Assembly (NCBI RefSeq): GCF_019218755.1
Contig: NZ_JAHUWZ010000001.1
Location: forward strand, 1,178,001-1,242,000
Origin: Acidovorax sp. sif1233
GTDB lineage: Bacteria > Pseudomonadota > Gammaproteobacteria > Burkholderiales > Burkholderiaceae_C
Length of the DNA stretch: 64,000 bases
Direction of reading: 5' to 3'
The first letter of the stretch is position 1, and each line of letters starts with the position of its first letter. Positions 61,726 through 64,000 of this stretch are shown one piece after another. The translations under genes and the position numbers were made by a program. The notes under the pieces are model-generated. The model was given only the letters and a program-made list of their open reading frames with translations, was not told the DNA's origin and did not search any database.

Positions 61726-63234
61726 ATGTCCTTGCCTTCCGCCCCCTCCCTGCTCACCCGCGCTGAAACCAGCGGCTACACCGAGACATCGACCCACGCC
61801 GACGTGATGGCGTACGTGCGCGGCCTGGCGGCGCTGGGGGATGCCCGATTGCATGTCGCGGACTTCGGCGCATCGCCCGAGGGCCGCCTGTTGCCGCTGC
61901 TGGTGCTGTCCGCGCAAGGCCATTTCACGCCGCAGGCCGCGCAGGCCAGCGGCCTGCCCGTGGTGCTGATACTGTGCGGCATCCACGCTGGCGAAGTGGA
62001 GGGCAAGGAGGCCGCGCTGATGCTGGTGCGCGACCTGCTGCGCGGCGAGCACGGCGACGTGCTCTCGCACTGCACCGTGGTGGTGGTGCCGCTGTTCAAC
62101 CCCGACGGCAATGACCGGCTGGGCACAGACAACCGCCCGCTGGACGTTGCCCACCTGCGCGGGCAGGACGGCCCGGCGCTCGTGGGCACGCGCAACAATG
62201 CGGCGGGGGTGAATCTCAACCGCGACTACATGCGCCATCAGGCTCCCGAGATGCGCCTGCTGCAGACGCGCGTGTGCCAGCCCTGGAACCCCCACCTCAC
62301 GCTGGACTGCCACGCCACCAACGGCTCCATCCACCGCTTCGCGCTGACCTACGACATTCCCCACACCGAGCACACGGGCCGCAGCGAGCCCGTGGCCTAT
62401 ATGCGCGAACGCATGATGCCCGCCGTGCAGGCCGCGGTGAAGCGCACCGAGGGCCTGGACACCTTCTGGTATGGCAACTTCGTGCGCGACGAGGGCGGGC
62501 AGGGCCAGGGCTGGATCACCTACACCCACCACCCGCGCTTTGGCTGCAACTACCGGGGGCTGACCAATCGGCTCGACGTGCTGCTGGAGGCCTATTCGTA
62601 CATCAGCTTCAAGGAGCGCGTGGCGGTGACGTATGCCGTGCTGCGCGAGGCACTGCACTACGTCGCCGGCCATGGCACTGAGATCGTGCAGCTGCTGGAC
62701 GGGTGTGCCGAGCCGCCCGCCGAGGTCGCCATCCGCTATGCATTGCAGCCCATCCCAGGCACCACGGTGGAGGTTCTCACGCGGGAACCCTATGCGCTGC
62801 AAGGCGCCCCCATCAGCGTGCAGGTGCCGCATTTCGCGCACTTCGTCCCCGTGGCCACCGTGAAGCGGCCCTGGGCCTATGCGGTGCCTGCCGCCGTGGC
62901 CGACTGGCTGGAGGGCCATGGCTTGCGGCGGGCCGCCGTTGCGCCTGGCACGCTGCTCGATGCAGAAGTCCCGGTGATGCAGCAGCCCGTGGCGGTGCCG
63001 GGGCCCGCCATCTTGGAGGCGCAGGCCAGCACGCACTGGCAGGCAAGCTACCGCCGGGCGCAGCGCGCGTTGCCGCAAGGCTGGTGCGTGGTGCCCACCG
63101 GCCAGCGCCACGGCGCGATCGCGGTGTACGCGTGCGAAGCGGAAAGCGACGATGGCCTGGTGGCCAATGGCATCGTGCCGGAGCCGGTGGCGGGCGGTGA
63201 ATTCCTGGCATGGCGGGTGCTGGCGCCGGTGTGA
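61726..63234 (+). CDS. M14-family metallocarboxypeptidase-like protein
   Basis: A 502-residue zinc peptidase of the M14 family. Zinc ligands are seen in GIHAGEVEG (His87, Glu90) and LDCHATNG (His196). The substrate motif VNLNRDYMR lies near 162-170 and the general-base Glu288 in LLEAYSYIS. The C-terminal 180 residues form a beta-rich extension of unknown role. There is no signal peptide, so it acts in the cytoplasm on an unknown peptide or amide. Confidence 0.87.
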   Translation: MSLPSAPSLLTRAETSGYTETSTHADVMAYVRGLAALGDARLHVADFGASPEGRLLPLLVLSAQGHFTPQAAQASGLPVVLILCGIHAGEVEGKEAALMLVRDLLRGEHGDVLSHCTVVVVPLFNPDGNDRLGTDNRPLDVAHLRGQDGPALVGTRNNAAGVNLNRDYMRHQAPEMRLLQTRVCQPWNPHLTLDCHATNGSIHRFALTYDIPHTEHTGRSEPVAYMRERMMPAVQAAVKRTEGLDTFWYGNFVRDEGGQGQGWITYTHHPRFGCNYRGLTNRLDVLLEAYSYISFKERVAVTYAVLREALHYVAGHGTEIVQLLDGCAEPPAEVAIRYALQPIPGTTVEVLTREPYALQGAPISVQVPHFAHFVPVATVKRPWAYAVPAAVADWLEGHGLRRAAVAPGTLLDAEVPVMQQPVAVPGPAILEAQASTHWQASYRRAQRALPQGWCVVPTGQRHGAIAVYACEAESDDGLVANGIVPEPVAGGEFLAWRVLAPV

Positions 63235-63285
63235 GGCGGGTGCTGGGCCGGGCCGGGATGCAAACGCCCCATGCCCTGATGCTGC

Positions 63286-63990
63286 CTAGTCGTAGCGGAG
63301 CCGGGGATACCAGTCGGTGCCGCGGCCCTCGGGCGTGAGGTCCAGGATGGACCACAGCGCGGCGATGTCGGGCGCATCGCGCGGGTCCTGCCCGGGGTCG
63401 GCCATCTCGCGCGCCATCTCGCTGGCCCAGAACAGGCGCACCTTGTCGCCGTCGCGCCGAAAGATGGTCAGCGCCGGGTACTCGCTGCCGTCGGGCATCA
63501 GGATGCCCAGGTCCCGGGCGTAGTCGTCCCCCACGGTCTGCACGAAGTTCAGGTCGCGCCAACCCCGCTCCTGCGCAAACGCGAGCTGCCGCTCCACCGA
63601 CGAGCGGCCCAGGACCTTGAGCGCGACCCGTTGCTTGATGTCGGCCGCGTTGCCATGGACGGCGCCCAGCCAGTTCGTGCACATGGGGCACGGGCGCTCG
63701 CGCTGCGGCCCGTACATCCAGAAGTAGGCCATCAGGGTTTGCTTGTCGCCAAACAGGTCGATCAGCCCCACCTCGGACCCCTGTTCGTCCTGGAAGCGGT
63801 AGTTCTTCGCGATGACCGGGCCGGGCGGCAGCGCGCGGCGCTGCTCGGTCAGGCGGCTCATGTGCCGGCGGAACTCGATCTCCTCGGCCAGCAGCGCGCG
63901 GCGGGCCTCTTCGTATGCGGCCGAGGCGCCGGGGAAGGGCGTCTTCGCGTTGCGGGCCATTTCGGCCGCGGGCTTCAGTGTGGCGGGCAT
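63286..63990 (-). CDS. DUF899 thioredoxin-like protein
   Basis: A 234-residue protein of the DUF899 family. The core shows FWMYGPQRERPCPMCTNWLG near 90-109, where the CPMC pair sits at the thioredoxin active-site position, and the C-terminal motifs RLFWASEM and GRGTDWYPRLRYD. The family is regarded as redox-active, but reactions are not established. The start ATG at 63990 lies ten bases from the window edge, so its promoter is outside. Confidence 0.82.
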   Translation of the reverse strand: MPATLKPAAEMARNAKTPFPGASAAYEEARRALLAEEIEFRRHMSRLTEQRRALPPGPVIAKNYRFQDEQGSEVGLIDLFGDKQTLMAYFWMYGPQRERPCPMCTNWLGAVHGNAADIKQRVALKVLGRSSVERQLAFAQERGWRDLNFVQTVGDDYARDLGILMPDGSEYPALTIFRRDGDKVRLFWASEMAREMADPGQDPRDAPDIAALWSILDLTPEGRGTDWYPRLRYD

Positions 63991-64000
63991 GGGCTTCCTC

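Noticed and set aside
1-64000. tRNA, rRNA, CRISPR array, insertion sequence or integrase genes
   Set aside because: No cloverleaf with CCA-type ends, no regularly spaced direct repeats and no transposase or recombinase motifs were found on reading. A covariance-model search would be the decisive test.

Overview
The window is 64 kb of high-GC, densely coding DNA from a betaproteobacterium, most likely a member of the Comamonadaceae (Acidovorax-like). The grounds are the TctCBA/TctDE citrate-type transport locus, many Liv-type ABC importers, the gene families present, and two families of short intergenic repeats that I know from that family. The genus is inference. No rRNA, tRNA, CRISPR array or intact insertion sequence was seen.

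Layout. 1-11 kb: a partial gene end; a persulfide-dioxygenase-like hydrolase divergent from a two-part YeeE/YedE sulfur permease; a heavy-metal type two-component system divergent from a small DUF4148 protein; then hslR-tctE-tctD divergent from tctC-tctB-tctA. 11-25 kb: a DUF2325 gene behind a Fur-box-like site, then a polyhydroxybutyrate (PHB) utilisation island. The island holds a PAS-type sigma-54 activator, a sigma-54 promoter with a 30-bp perfect palindrome upstream, a Liv-type binding protein, a secreted PHB depolymerase, LivG/F/H/M, a lipoprotein 3-hydroxybutyrate-oligomer hydrolase, a second binding protein and an alpha/beta hydrolase. 25-28 kb: a DM13 protein, a glutaredoxin, two frameshifted genes (lipocalin and renalase-like oxidoreductase) and an unknown lower-GC gene.

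28-41 kb: an aromatic alcohol/aldehyde catabolic cluster. A XylR/DmpR-type activator is divergent from an aromatic aldehyde dehydrogenase, a coniferyl-alcohol-dehydrogenase-like SDR, an esterase, two binding proteins, an outer-membrane SphA/MetA-type protein and a complete LivGFHM set. A sigma-54 promoter and a XylR-like upstream site lie in the divergent gap. 41-46 kb: an NTF2-like gene and an AraC regulator, then an alpha/beta hydrolase whose truncated, frameshifted duplicate lies on the far side of an unknown 564-codon gene. 46-48.7 kb: a lower-GC Gabija-like defence pair (OLD-family ATPase/TOPRIM nuclease plus a compact UvrD-like helicase). 48.8-52.6 kb: a LonH-type protease and ferrochelatase.

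52.7-59.7 kb: an eight-gene operon that begins with a perfect PtxS operator (TGAAACCGGTTTCA). It encodes a polar-amino-acid-type ABC importer followed by kguE, kguK, kguD and ptxS homologues. I read this as a 2-ketogluconate operon in which an ABC importer replaces the usual MFS carrier KguT. The binding protein has lost the Asp that normally holds an amino group, which fits a sugar-acid ligand. 59.8-64 kb: a HAD hydrolase, DUF2189 and DUF2788 membrane proteins, an M14 peptidase and a DUF899 protein.

The strongest points for follow-up are the PtxS-ABC operon, the PHB island with its own importer and sigma-54 switch, the aromatic cluster with its own Liv importer, and the Gabija-like pair beside a duplicated hydrolase.
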